64,000 nucleotides of DNA from Garcia nutans (taxonomy: Eukaryota > Streptophyta > Magnoliopsida > Malpighiales > Euphorbiaceae). Location of the stretch: contig CANTUV010000062.1 of NCBI GenBank assembly GCA_947685225.1, positions 18,186,501 through 18,250,500 on the forward strand, in the 5' to 3' direction. Below are positions 1 to 11,684 of this stretch, piece by piece. A model generated the notes under the pieces. The model saw only the letters and a program-made list of their open reading frames with translations. It was not told the origin of the DNA and did not search any database. The translations under genes were made by a program, and so were the position numbers. Position 1 is the stretch's first letter; each line of letters starts with the position of its first letter.

Positions 1-11
1 TTGTGTGGTTG

Positions 12-239
12 CTAATCTCTTTGTTCGTTGTATGTCATACTCCAAAACAGTGAAAATGGCATCCATTTTTGTTGTTGAAAGTACTTCATTTCCTTGCTCA
101 AATTATTCATAAAATACCCTGATAAAAGCTCTATAGGTAGAGTCAAACCAAATGACAACATTGAAATGAATAGCTTTTCTGCATTTTCTATCTTTCCTAC
201 TATGCAAAAATTTTGAATAAGAGCATTGAAAAAGAACAC
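12..239 (-). pseudogene. PPR-like repeat fragment
   Basis: A 75-residue minus-strand reading frame whose first half resembles one pentatricopeptide repeat: a FNALIQNFC-type helix A, then GKIENAEKLFISML as helix B, in the spacing of a roughly 35-residue PPR unit. PPR proteins bind organellar RNA in plants and normally carry many tandem units. Only one to one and a half units are visible here, and the second half (after about residue 40) no longer follows the repeat. No neighbouring repeats are readable downstream of it, and the frame starts well away from any promoter signal. I infer a truncated gene fragment or a piece captured at the edge of the repeat block. A chance resemblance is possible because the match is so short. 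Confidence 0.45.
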
Positions 240-834
240 ATGGGCTTATTCCATCCATTTGCATATTCCTTAAGAGTTTTCTATAAAAAGCTGCAACACA
301 TATTTTCTTTCATATATAGTGAAGAATTTGAGAAACTAAAAGTTGCACTTATTATTCTTTTTATCCTAAAAGTTTATTTAAAAATACTGATTATATTATT
401 TTAGATAAAAATAATAATAAGTCATTTTGCAAATAAAATTTTAGAATGAATTTAGTTTAAAATATTTTTGGGATAGACAAACTTATCAAATAAGAATAAA
501 AATATTTACTTAAAAAAAGAAAGAAAAATATTTACTAAACTTTTACCATTCAAAATATTTAGAAGCACTTCCCATTTTCACTTGAGCAAGGGAGATGTAA
601 TACGCGCAATATGCCATCTCAACAAATAAGAGGCAAATAGCTGTGAAAAAGTTAAGTTGGAGTGTTTAAATTGCTCAGTGTGTGAAAATAAAGGGGGTAA
701 AATGATCAATCGTGCCAAGGGACTACAAATGCATTAAGCTTATTTATAAACTAATACATAAATATTTTTCATATATAAAGAAGCAAAATAAAGTATAGTT
801 GCTCTCTACGTGTCATCATGACTTAATAGAACAC
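240..834. other. AT-rich spacer, no gene seen
   Basis: No reading frame with recognisable content, no RNA gene and no clear repeat boundary. The stretch is AT-rich, with poly-A and poly-T runs near 480-540. It lies between the PPR-like fragment and the 3' end of the hAT pseudogene. Confidence 0.5.
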
Positions 835-2200
835 ATAATGGTATCATTGTCTATGGTATCAAATAAGTATTTCTCAATATATGTAATCAAGCAAAATCCA
901 TCTATTAATCTCTTATCCTATTGCACATTTGATTCTTTATAACCTTTGTAGCAGAAAATGCCCTCTTAACTATGATAGTTGTGACAAGTAAAATTAAAAC
1001 TAAATTTATAAGTTTATAGACCAATAGACACAAACATCTTTCTTTGTCTTCACAATTTTTAACAAGATTAGAAATTCTTGTCAAATTTAAAAACTAACAA
1101 TTGGATTTCATATCAATGATGCATGTCTCTAACTAATTGTCCAAAACCATAAGTCAGACCGAAGAAAAGTCAACTGGATACAATTGAGCCAAGTAAAACA
1201 ACTTTCCTTTACATAAGATGAGAAGGAATCAGTTGAATTTGAACATGCAACACATAAAAGTAACTTTGAATTTACTTCATTAAAGTGAATGTTGAGCTCT
1301 TGAAGTTGTAAATTTATAGTAACACAAAACAATTCAACTTTATAATGGTGCATGTTTGTCACTCTCTCAATATTGCATCGAGACGGTCCATGTACAACAT
1401 GCATATTATTCATGTCATAAGGACTTTTATTTCATGCTTTTCATGAAATGAGGAAACCTCATCCAACAAAACTCCCATCCATTACCTTACATTGATTGCA
1501 ATTGTTGTTTATTTATTTTTATCAATGTCATTGCATTGACAAAATTTTGATTCTTTCTTTGCAATGCTTGTGATAATTCATGAGTAATTTCCTAATATAT
1601 TCTTCATCAATATGAGGAAAAAAACAAAGTCAAAAGATTGCAAGAAGTCCAATAAAGTGCAAGCTTAAGCCTTTTGTTATGATTTTCCATTTTTCCTAAC
1701 AAATTCAAGCACGTCGTAACAATAGAAAATATCTTAACTAGGCTAATCAAATTATGATAATGTGAACCCCATCATGTATCTCCAACCCATTTAAGAGTAT
1801 ACTCTTGATTTTACCCTTGTCCACTTTTAAATTCACCATTTTTTAGTACTTTTAAAACATGTGTATCTTGAGACTCTAGAAGCATATTATGATGCTTAGA
1901 AGAGCCTCTAACCTTGTAACTAAAATGAAAAGTAAGACAATTGACAATGATTTTTTTTTTGCCATAGATACAAGTGCAAATTGAAGTTGATAAGCAAAAT
2001 AATTAACATAAAAAGCAGTGTTATTCTCCTCTAGTATCAAAGTTATGAGATCATTAAACTCACCTTGCATATTACTTGCTCCATCAAAGCCTTGACCACA
2101 CAATCTTAGTAAAGTCAACTTGTATATTGCTCTAGTTGGGGTTTTAGCCCCATCATCTAGTGATTGCATCTTCGACATTGTTAGGCTTGTAGTCTTATAG
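835..2200 (-). pseudogene. hAT-type transposase (DUF4371/TTF zinc-finger family), decayed
   Basis: Three minus-strand blocks in the right order match plant hAT-like proteins of the TTF-type zinc-finger/DUF4371 group. Near 2100-1950 there is GQGFDGASNMQGEF followed by AFYVNYFAYQLQFALV, matching the family's GQGYDGASNM and CFAHQLQLAL region. Near 1330-1180 there is LQELNIHFNEVNSKLLLCVAC. Near 960-835, in two frames, come VKRAFSATKVIKNQM and CLITYIEKYLFDTIDND, which match the C-terminal hAT dimerisation domain. Intact members would cut and paste DNA. This copy has frameshifts and stops between blocks and lacks the N-terminal zinc finger. Its upstream side meets an old Tat LTR at about 2200, so it is probably truncated there. 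The family call is firm; the exact ends are not. Confidence 0.8.
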
Positions 2201-3830
2201 AACACTGACATAAGGCCAGGAAAAAAATTATCACCTAGATAGACTGGGAAACTAAAAAAGCAAAGGGCAAAGAAGAGACATTTTATTTCAAGTAAGATAA
2301 AATATATACATGATATGCAAATGTTTAAAACTGATAAAATCAATAAAAATAATTGAGTACTTGTCAAAGATGAAAATATGCCATTATATTCGATAATAAA
2401 GCCTATACATCAATCTAAAATAAAAATACATCAAAGGGCCTACTACATCAAAACTATTGAAGGCAATTAAAGTTAGCATAAAAATGAACAAAAAAGAAGA
2501 ATATGCATCAATATTAACATAACATCACAGATCATTATAATCACTTGGAATCATCACAGTTAAACACAAATCATCGTAATAGGGCATTAAAAGCACGTTT
2601 GAATAATAATAAAGATAAAATCTATTAAGGCATGCAAATCAACGCAAATAACATTATTACCAATAAAATTTTGAACCATGTTAGAATTTCTTAGAAACAT
2701 TACGGTCCATCATAAATCATCATATCAAAGGCAAATAAGTGGATCAGAGACAAAATAGGGATAAAATGATGCATGCCATTTTTATCGAGGCAAAATCAAG
2801 TTCAATTATATAAAAGTCTGATTTCTCATCTAGAATGTCTGATTATCATCTTAAATTTATCAAAATTTTCAAATATATGATTATATTAAGTTTTTCCCAG
2901 GTCTGATTAAAAAATACTTAGCACAAAAATTAAGAAAAATGTAGGTCTTCAAAAATCCATAATTAGAATTTTTCTCGAAATTCACAAAAATAATTTCTAA
3001 ACATCTTAAAACATCTTAAAAATCATAAAAATAATTTTAAAATTTAAAAAAAAATAAAAAAACGGATAGAAAAACATTAGTAATGGGCGTGAAATAGAGC
3101 AGAAAGGGCAAATATTGCATAACACGTGACCTGTCAGCTGGAACTAGCGGCCTGCCGGTTACCAACTGGTTGGTTGCCAGTCAAGAACTGGCAGACCACC
3201 GGCCCTCAACTTGCAGCTGCCAGTTGAGTGCATTTAGCCCTCAAAGCTCCATTTTGGTTGATTTTGGGTTCAATGTCCAACAATTTTGAATTTCCTAATT
3301 GGTTTATCTGTGTCCTTAGAGTCTATATTTCAATCTTTTGCCAAGTAATTTTCAAAGGCTAAAAACATATTCGATATGGTTACAAAGAATCCAATAATAT
3401 TCAAGCATTAGTTCATGAATGTCCTAAAGTATAATCCAAAGTCATAGTTCAAAAGGGAAAGATCTAAAATGTCCAAAGTATATCCTAAATCAGTATCCTT
3501 CATCCATTTTCCATGCTCAAGATTCGGCCAAGAAGAATTTTAAGGATTAAAATTACCAAGTTGACATTTAAACTAATTTTAAGTTCATTTTAACATATTC
3601 AAGCCATTTTGATCACTTAATTTCAGAAACCCAAAGAAATAATAACACAAAGCAGTAGAATAAGAGAAATAAGTAAAAAATAAAAGAAAAACAAAGTTAG
3701 AGATGAAAATCAATGAGTAGACTCCTCCAAAAAATTTTAATCTTCAAAGAAAATGCAAAAAAAAAAAAAAAAAACTTAACAATCCCTAAAACTTTATGTT
3801 TTGGTTAATGGACTCAAGCCTTTTTGTGAA

Positions 3831-3835
3831 ATTTC
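3831..3835. repeat. Target-site duplication ATTTC (left), solo LTR A
   Basis: ATTTC directly precedes TGTAACACCC and is repeated at 6696-6700 directly after GATGTTACA. Confidence 0.85.
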
Positions 3836-4374
3836 TGTAACACCCTTATAAACTTGATATATATAATATGTACGCCCCATATATTTAAAATACAAATCTA
3901 GAACATAAGAATACTATAATAATTACATGTAGAAACCTTCACTTAAACTTTAAAAATAATTTATAAATTATAAAAGAAAATTTTCTAGGAAAAAATCGTC
4001 AGTGTTTTGTCTGTTATTCTAAAAAATTCCAATTTAACAAAATCTCACCCTGCATAGAAATAAATACTCCCAATATTTTTTAAATCCACAACTCCAATAC
4101 TTCATTTAATCTCATCCAATATTTCACAAATATATATTTATAACATAATTTAACTACATTTACCAAACTATAATATCATAATCGGGTATACATATATAAA
4201 AATTATTATTATGTACATATCTATAATGTACTTGAACAAAATTCTTTTTCATGCCATGCACTATGAAACATCAATTATGCTGGTCTTGTAACAAAACTCT
4301 ACCTCCAGAGATAGTCCTAAAACTCATGCTCTGCACTTAGTCCCAAAACTCATACTCTGCACTTTCATTACCTA

Positions 4375-4413
4375 TGCGATACATTCAACCGCGCTAAGTC
4401 CGAAAGCTTAGTG
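4375..4413 (-). promoter_or_regulatory. Conserved LTR hairpin pair (copy A)
   Basis: GCG/CGC arms around a 10-nt loop are followed at once by CTAAG and CTTAG arms around a TCCGAAAG-type loop. The same pair occurs in the other Tekay-type LTRs near 8655, 31138, 49624, 51677 and 57717. Its function is unknown; it lies roughly 540-580 nt from the LTR 3' end in this copy. Confidence 0.6.
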
Positions 4414-4763
4414 GCACATAATTCGATAATAATAAATATTTAAAACATATTATATAAATTCATGATGCAATATACATTATTTAAACAAACCTTCTTAAAA
4501 CCATAACATACACCAACGTATTACAATCGTCATATTAGCCTCAAATATACTTTGATGGCATCTAACACATTATGCCACCTCACAATCCACTATATATTAA
4601 CATAATTGAAAAGGTAACCCTCAATAAGTTTCATGGTTTTATAAACCATAGAAACACAATAGACTGCGACAACACACACATATTCACACACATATCCACA
4701 TGTTGGGCCCAACCAGTTCCTGCACAATACCTAAGTTCTAGAAATACCAATTTAATCCATCTC

Positions 4764-5000
4764 GACACCAGGGCAAGTGTCACATAAATCACCTGAAGGC
4801 TGCTCCTATGGACATCGAGGCTAGTGTCATATAATCAATAGTAGGTCACCTTTATCGACACCGAGACTAGTATCATATAATCACTCGTAGGTCATCTCTA
4901 TCGACACCGAGGATAAGTGTCACATAAATCACCCGAAGGCCGCCCTCTCTTGACATCGGAGGTAAGTGTCACATAATTCACTTGAAGGCCGCCTCCTCAG
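4764..5000 (-). repeat. Palindromic minisatellite in solo LTR A
   Basis: About five imperfect units of some 50-60 bp, each built round GACAC, a loop such as CGAGGATAA, then GTGTC, with spacers containing CATATAATCA or CATAAATCAC and GAAGGCCGCC. The arms pair within a unit; departures are mostly G-T compatible. Confidence 0.7.
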
Positions 5001-5910
5001 TACAGTACTATTTTCGATGTTCTGGAATATAACATTGTACAAGGCATACACATAATACATATTACATCATACCACACTACATATCCTTGAATCATGTTCA
5101 CAATGTGCCTCACTTCACATATTTTTTTCTCATTTCTCATATCTTATCAATTTTCATTATTTTCATTCTTTTCCCCCCAATTTTCCATATTTTTAGCTCA
5201 TGAAATTTACAAATCCATAAGTCACATTCACAATGTGACTCATGTTCCACAATTCATCACAAGTCATAAATATGTCAATATTGGACATCGTATCACATAA
5301 CATAAATATATCCCACATATATCATATACAAACATCAATCTACATTGGACTATTATCCAATGTGACACTGAACACATAATTATGCCACAATGCATAGATT
5401 ATGTGCATATCCATATTTTAAAATAACATTATACATACATAATGGACACTTATATTTAATATAAATATAAGATTTGGAAATATGTACTAACCTTGGAGAT
5501 GATAATTCCATCACTAATTTCAACATCCAAACTTTACTTCTCCAATGCCCTCCTCTCTTTGATTTTACCATTCCACCTTACTCAAACTTAAACCACATTT
5601 TAAGTAAACATATTCCATTAACAACACATTCAAATCCATTTTACACAACCAAACATCAATTATATTTATTCCACCCAAATTGCTATAAAATCATACTTTT
5701 TCCCCTCACTTACTACCTTATTTAAACTTCAATATTTCAAATTTATTTCCATCATTTTACTATGGAATCATTATTTATATGTTAATATAACATCATTACA
5801 AACCATTTTAGCTAATATTGAAATCTCCTACAAAAACTCAAATCTCACATAACATATTCATAACCCTAACTTCATCCCAACTTATCCATATCCAAATTCC
5901 AACCATAGAA

Positions 5911-5935
5911 TTACAATATATATATATATATATAT
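5911..5935. repeat. (TA)n microsatellite
   Basis: Uninterrupted alternating TA tract inside solo LTR A. Shorter TA tracts lie near 6489-6502, 10198-10213, 16760-16776, 16841-16857, 18054-18070 and 56527-56550. Confidence 0.8.
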
Positions 5936-6695
5936 TAAAATAACATTAAATCCTCCCATTACAAGAATTATAGACAACCATATTGAAACCCTAATCTTCA
6001 CATATTCATCTCATAACCCTAAATTCATCAATTATGTCCATTTCAACCAATCAACTAACAAATCATCATGTAATAATAATTTTAACTTCATTACTATCAA
6101 TTTTAACATACTTTCTCTCTCAAACTATTTCAAACATAATCATAAAATCAAAGAAAACCAAAAGCTTAAGGAAGAACTATTTACTTGAATCTTGATTTTT
6201 CTTCAAAACCCACTTGAAACCTTTGGATTTTCTATGTAATTTGAAGTATTTGAAAAAAATCATGCACTCTCTCTCTAGCCTTAGGAATTTCGGCCATGGC
6301 TATTCAAAGAAGAAGAAAATACTATTCTTTGATGACTTCTTCATTTTCTATTCATATATATTAATATAAGTAATTATTTAATTATTTTACTTTTAATAAC
6401 AACCACACATTTTTTTCCTTCTTTTGACATTCTTTTCTCTATTTATTTATTTAATTATACATTTATTATCTTCCCATCCATAATTATATATATATATATA
6501 TATTTATATTTCATATATATGTTATATATTTTTTATGTATATGTATATGTAACATATAGGTAATGTATACATTAAGTATACATTATATAAATATCTTGTG
6601 TACATTATGTATATATATCTTATATTTCTCTCTTCTAACGGACAACTACCCTCCAAATTAATTATTTAGCAATATTTAAAATTTAGGATGTTACA

Positions 6696-6700
6696 ATTTC
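6696..6700. repeat. Target-site duplication ATTTC (right), solo LTR A
   Basis: Second copy of the 5-bp duplication. The old Tat LTR resumes immediately after it. Confidence 0.85.
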
Positions 6701-8654
6701 TTCCCAAATTTGAGTTTGTAAGTGATTTTAGGAATGTTCATAATTGTTTTTAGATGAATTTTAGAGGTTTTATGTGTTTAGGAAAAGAATCAAACATAGT
6801 TTTCCCAGAGAAATTTGAAAAAGGTCCCTAAAAATGGCCACCCCTACAACTGATGAGGCATCTAGTTAGGGGATTAGAAGCCTGCCAGTCCAATTAGTAG
6901 TCCACTGATTAAACTAAAAATGCCGATTTTTAGGCTTTTAGGGCTGATTTTGAATGTTTTGACCTCTTAAAGTTTTTTCCATGTTCTGGATCTCCTAGAA
7001 TGCTTAAAATAGTGTTTTAAAATTATTTTGAGGGATTTATAGAAAAAATCCTAAAAAGCTAATTTTAGCCCAGACATATAACTCTCGTTAGTCTTACCCT
7101 AAAAAGTTTATTTTAAAGTCTTTTTCACAATTTTAAATTTTTTTTTCATATATTTTAAATATTTTTGTATTTTCAGAAGTCATTTAGAACTTTAGCCTTT
7201 ACCAAAATTAATATGAGTGTAAAAATCAAAGGTCTACAACATCTGTAGGTACTCCATAATGACACATTTAATAATGTTGTGGAAAACTATTGAACTCGAT
7301 AATCTTATTGTCAAACTCAATAATTTCCATGGATTATCGAACTTGAAGGAAAGCAAAGTTAACGAACTAAGGCCAAAATGTCAAGCATGACATTTAACTA
7401 TGTTGAGTGGATATTTGGGTGTCGGGTGCAACTTGCATCTACCTTAATGCACCATTTAGGAGGACAATTTATGGTAACTTAGAAGATTCTAAGTTAGGAA
7501 AAGCCACCAATAAGAGGATTATTCAACAAACTTCACAAACCAACCCAAAACACTAAGAGAGGATCACTCGGCATAAGGTTTTTACTGGATCAAAACCCTT
7601 AGTACAACATCTTTAAAACTTAGGTAATTAACACCTTTGAGGTATATTTTCTATCTTTTAATCCTTTTGAGTTGTTTGAGATGTTTAGAAATGGTTAAAA
7701 TGATGAATTGCATACGTTAAACAAGAAAACGGACATGAAATGCCACTTAAATGGATTAAAATGGATAAAAAGTGAAGAAAAGGCATAAAAATGTATAATT
7801 CTTCAATTTTTTAGCATATTTGATGTTAGAAGCTATTATTGCACATTTTGCAAGAGTAGATTAGACTATTTTAGGTTACTGTAATTATTAGATTAGAGCT
7901 TTAATGTAAAACAATTAAAAATCATACTAGAAAAGCTTGTTTTTGCTCAGAGTAAAAATATTGTCGAGTGTGACATTCTTATTATGGAGCTCGACAGTTT
8001 CCTTACTTAAATCAATATTCATGTTGGATAACACTTTCAAAGTGCCTTTTTACTAGGGTTAATTATTCTTAAACTAAAGCATGTAACCTACTAGGATGAA
8101 TTGGACTAATTGTATAATCAGAAATACATCGATCTTTGCTTAAAATCATGATATGAAGAAGAAATATGGATAAGATATATTTTGTTTAACACCCATATGC
8201 CCAATAAACGTACAACACATATATTTCGTATATGTACAATACACATACAGAAGATAAGAATGCCACAATAAACTTCATCATAAAAAATTATAATTAATAT
8301 AGATAATTGTTACTAAATAAAGAAAATCTATGGAAAAAAAATTCGCCATAGTTTTATATGTAATTTCAATAAATCCCACAATTCAAAAAAAAAAAAAAAC
8401 AACCTACACAATTTAAAAAAAAAATAACACTCCCAATGAATAATTCCCCCAAATTCCATCATTTCTCCACATCAAGTTCTAGTTTTTTTCACTTATAAAT
8501 AATGTACTTTCATTACATTTTCAATACATTACTAAAACTTTACAGGTAAATAAATAATTTACATGTTATGCAATAAAACTAGTTTGGTCTCATGGCGACT
8601 CAATCCTCAACTGTCAATCACAGTCTTGACCTCTCTGATCTACATCCCTGTCAC

Positions 8655-8698
8655 ATGCGTGATACATAAAACCGCACTAAGCCTGAGAGCTTAGCGGT
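8655..8698 (-). promoter_or_regulatory. Conserved LTR hairpin pair (copy B)
   Basis: A GCG/CGC pair and then CTAAG, CCTGAGAG-type loop, CTTAG, in the same order as in the other Tekay-type LTRs. Confidence 0.6.
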
Positions 8699-8944
8699 AC
8701 ATACATTGATAATATAATAATTATTTTAAACAATTACATTACTTCAAGCTATAGAAATATACTATGCCACATTCATATACTCACTCTTTGACTTATAAAG
8801 TTATTTAATATCATTGCCTTATAATGTTCATTTCCGATAAAAAAACATATATATAAGCAATTCACAAGCACACACATATTGGGCCCACAAGTCTCTACAC
8901 AATACCAAGTTCCAGAATAATTAATTTGGTTTATCACAATATTA

Positions 8945-9090
8945 GATTCAAGACCCAGCTTTGCTAAGGTCTATCCTCAAGCTCAATCTCATGACCTAGC
9001 TCTGCTCAGGTCAAACTTATTTTTAAGACCTATTTCTACTCAGGTCCAACAAATCCATAATTAAGACATAGCTCTGATCAGGTCTATCAA
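8945..9090 (-). repeat. Palindromic minisatellite in solo LTR B
   Basis: Four units of about 35-40 bp. The arms around a CAGCTTTGCTAA-type loop are AGACC/GGTCT in one unit, TGACC/GGTCA in the next and GACC/GGTC in the third, so the outer base pair changes on both sides at once. Confidence 0.7.
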
Positions 9091-10562
9091 TATATCAATA
9101 TAAATATCAACTTTCTGGAACAAGTAATTATGCAAAGCAGCAAACACACACGTCCTCTTTAGATAACCACATTCTCATTATTTCATCTTAATACTTTTCC
9201 AAGTGACCAACTCAATCCTTGACCACTTACACATTTCATCTCATTTTCCATTTCCCAAATTTATACATGTTACACATTAACGATCACATCACACAACACA
9301 AAACATTACCATAATCACAAATACATACACATTGTCCTATCCCAATTACATATTCTCCCCTCATTTTATTCTTTCCATATTTGCATTTCATCCACACATT
9401 CTTTTGTACTCAATTCTACGTTTTAATCACATTCCATAAAATTATTATCATTTCTCATTCTCATAACACTATTTATATCTGTTTGACAATTTCTAATCTT
9501 TTAAAAACATATCTCTAAGCCACATTCACAATGTGATTTATTTTTACCATTCAACATACATAATGCAAGTTTCATCCTTTACACACAATAATGCCATTAG
9601 CCATTCTACAATGGCTTAACAACTCACTTTTTATGCATTTCACTTTTTTAAACAAAACCATGCACTTACATATAAAGACTCAACATTAAAGATAGCTTAG
9701 CACATTCTTCACATCAAAATGTGCTAGACCAAATCAAATGCAAGTGAAATACATAAAATCAAAGTATGTACTTACCTCTAAATTTGTCAAAATCCAAACC
9801 CTAAACACTTTCTGATCTTCACTTTACCAATTGCCCTTCTTCACTTTGATTTCACAAATTCACTTTACTTAATCTTAAACCAAATTATAAGTTCAAAAAT
9901 GGCATTAGCATCTTATTCTAAACCATTTAAATTAATTAAACAACATTTACAACCATTCTACCTCAAAAATCCACCAAAACCCTAATTACCCTCACTACTT
10001 CTTCCAAACTACCGCTAAGCCCAATCATTTCAATCAACCAACTATAAAATCTTTACTTATGCATCAAAATAACATCATTACAAACAATTTTAACAATTAT
10101 TGAAATCTCTTACAAAAACTCAAATTTCACATATCCATTCTATAAACCCTAATTCCATCATAACCAACTCATCTTCACTTTCAACTATAAAATCATTATA
10201 TATATATATATATCAAGACAGTTTCAAAAACAAACCATATTATGTATTATAAATATCACCATCAAAACCTCAAAATTTAAATAATCTTAAATTTCAAGAA
10301 AAACTCATTTAATTCCAAAGAAAACTTACATAAACCTTGATTAATCTTCGAAAGCTCCATGAAATTTGATGGATTTGAAGAAAAGAAAACTTTCCTTCCC
10401 TTGGCTATGGTGGACAATATGTAATGGAGAAGAAGAAGAAGAAGAAGTATTCTTTTGATTTTTCTTCTTTCTTTAATTCTAACCACACACACATATATAT
10501 TAATTAATTATTAATCACTAAATATCTCACTTTTCTTTCATCTTCTACTATCAAAAATTCTT

Positions 10563-10565
<3 letters not shown>

Positions 10566-10624
<59 letters not shown>
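10566..10624. repeat. (TTA)n microsatellite
   Basis: About 19 uninterrupted trinucleotide units. A shorter (TTA)n lies at 10981-11001. Confidence 0.9.
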
Positions 10625-10625
<1 letters not shown>

Positions 10626-11684
10626 TTTTCTATATTTGACTTTTATTTCTTACTATTTGACTTTTATACTTTAGGTATATTTCTTTTATGTTCAACATAT
10701 ACATTAAAATATTTGCTCTTCTACAGCTCACTCAACTCTCCACATTATTTATTAATTATATTTTAATAAAAACTTGGGGTGTTACACTGTGATGGAAGAT
10801 TATCAGCTTGAAAATTGGATTGTCAAGTTCGACAGTCTAATTATTGGCAAGCAGTAAGGATAAATGGAAAATATGTCCTTTTGTGCTTCAAGATGAACCT
10901 TCTACTCATCATTCGAATTATCGAGTTTGATTCTTTGGATAGACAAGCTCAAATTTTATGCTCTTCATCTTATTATGCCTTATTATTATTATTATTATTA
11001 TTGTTTATATTTCTATATTTAGACTAACCCTCTCTCAATTAAGTATTTAAATATATAATATGATACCTCATTTCACTGCATTCATACATACATGCCATTT
11101 TTTAGAACCAATGAATATAGGCCTTTGATGTAATTTTCACTTTTTTAGATAAAATGTATTAGGTATATCAATTATGTAATTTATTTGGTTATTTCCTTGT
11201 AATTTATTTTGGAGGATTATATTGGCATGTTTCCACGTCGATGGCTGCCTTTTTATCATTTCTACACACATGTATAGCATGATCATCAACTTAATCTATG
11301 ATTGTATATTTGGATATGTATCTTTATTTGCCTGATTATTATCTTACGAAGCTGATTAGTAAATGATATTTTGAATAACTACAATTTGATAATACACAAA
11401 TCATATAAATGGTTGGTTCCAAGGATCCTGGCGTATGTATGTATTAGGATTCTTCCTAGTATTCTCATGCATACCTAATTTTCCGATTCCAATAGGAGTT
11501 AGGTATTTCTCATGGAATCAAGAACCTAACCATGTCAAGGTCGCAAAACCATCGGAGGTGATGATGAGCACTCATAATGACAACTCCATTGTGGACATTT
11601 GAGAAGTTGATTCCATTGATTCACATATTATATTATTTTAATTATTTAGAATATTAATTTGCATGGTAGTAGTTGCAACGTGTG

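Larger units (their letters stand above)
3836..6695 (-). mobile_element. Tekay-type (Ty3/gypsy) solo LTR, copy A
   Basis: A 2860-bp block that begins TGTAACACCC and ends GATGTTACA, the terminal inverted pattern of the LARD LTRs at 51375-54629. It is flanked by perfect 5-bp target duplications ATTTC (3831-3835 and 6696-6700). No internal region or second LTR is present, so it is a solo LTR left by LTR-LTR recombination. It carries the hairpin pair at 4375-4413 and a tandem palindromic patch at 4764-5000. Small frames inside show no domains. The orientation (minus) follows from the LARD, whose PBS fixes the strand. The Tekay assignment is by similarity to that element. Confidence 0.85.
2210..7238 (-). 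mobile_element. Old Tat-type LTR, minus strand, split by a solo LTR
   Basis: Read on the minus strand this starts with TGTAGACCTTTGATTTTTAC at 7238, like the TGTAGACCC starts of the younger Tat LTRs in this window. It then runs colinearly with the plus-strand LTR at 11685-14194: the same CCAGT-rich repeat patch (3120-3230 and 6840-6910) and the same later segment (2470-2250 pairs with about 13700-13870). The last 300 or so bases expected of the LTR are missing, so it is truncated at about 2210 against the hAT remnant. A Tekay-type solo LTR (3836-6695) interrupts it. Only 5 bp separate its start from the plus-strand LTR that begins at 7244. It contains an 18-base poly-A run at 3757-3774. Divergence is high, so exact ends are approximate. 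Confidence 0.65.
8183..10786 (-). mobile_element. Tekay-type solo LTR, copy B
   Basis: A 2.6-kb block starting TGTTTAACACCC and ending TTGGGGTGTTACA, with the same inner landmarks as copy A: the hairpin pair at 8655-8698, a palindromic tandem patch at 8945-9090 and a pyrimidine-rich plus strand throughout. I could not find a matching target duplication (TATTT on the left, CTGTG on the right). Either one end has mutated, which the extra T in the first bases suggests, or the LTR was rearranged. It contains a long TTA microsatellite near its right end. No coding content was seen. Confidence 0.75.
7244..11576 (+). mobile_element. Old Tat-type LTR, plus strand, split by a solo LTR
   Basis: It starts TGTAGGTACTCC at 7244. 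Its last 180 bp (11400-11576) follow the 3' end of the young Tat LTRs step by step: a GGTTCCAANGANCC block, a TACCTAATTTTCCGATTCC block (compare TACCCAACTTTTCGAACCC), GGTCGCAAAACCAT, then CTCATA in place of CTCACA. Right after it, ATGACAACTCCATTGTGGAC (11577-11596) is a mutated form of the primer-site sequence GTGGCGACTCCACTGGGGAC. About 90 bp of internal sequence follow before the next LTR. A Tekay-type solo LTR interrupts it at 8183-10786. Minisatellite-like TCGAGTTCGACA words flank that insertion. This is a degenerate copy; the start is less certain than the end. Confidence 0.6.
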
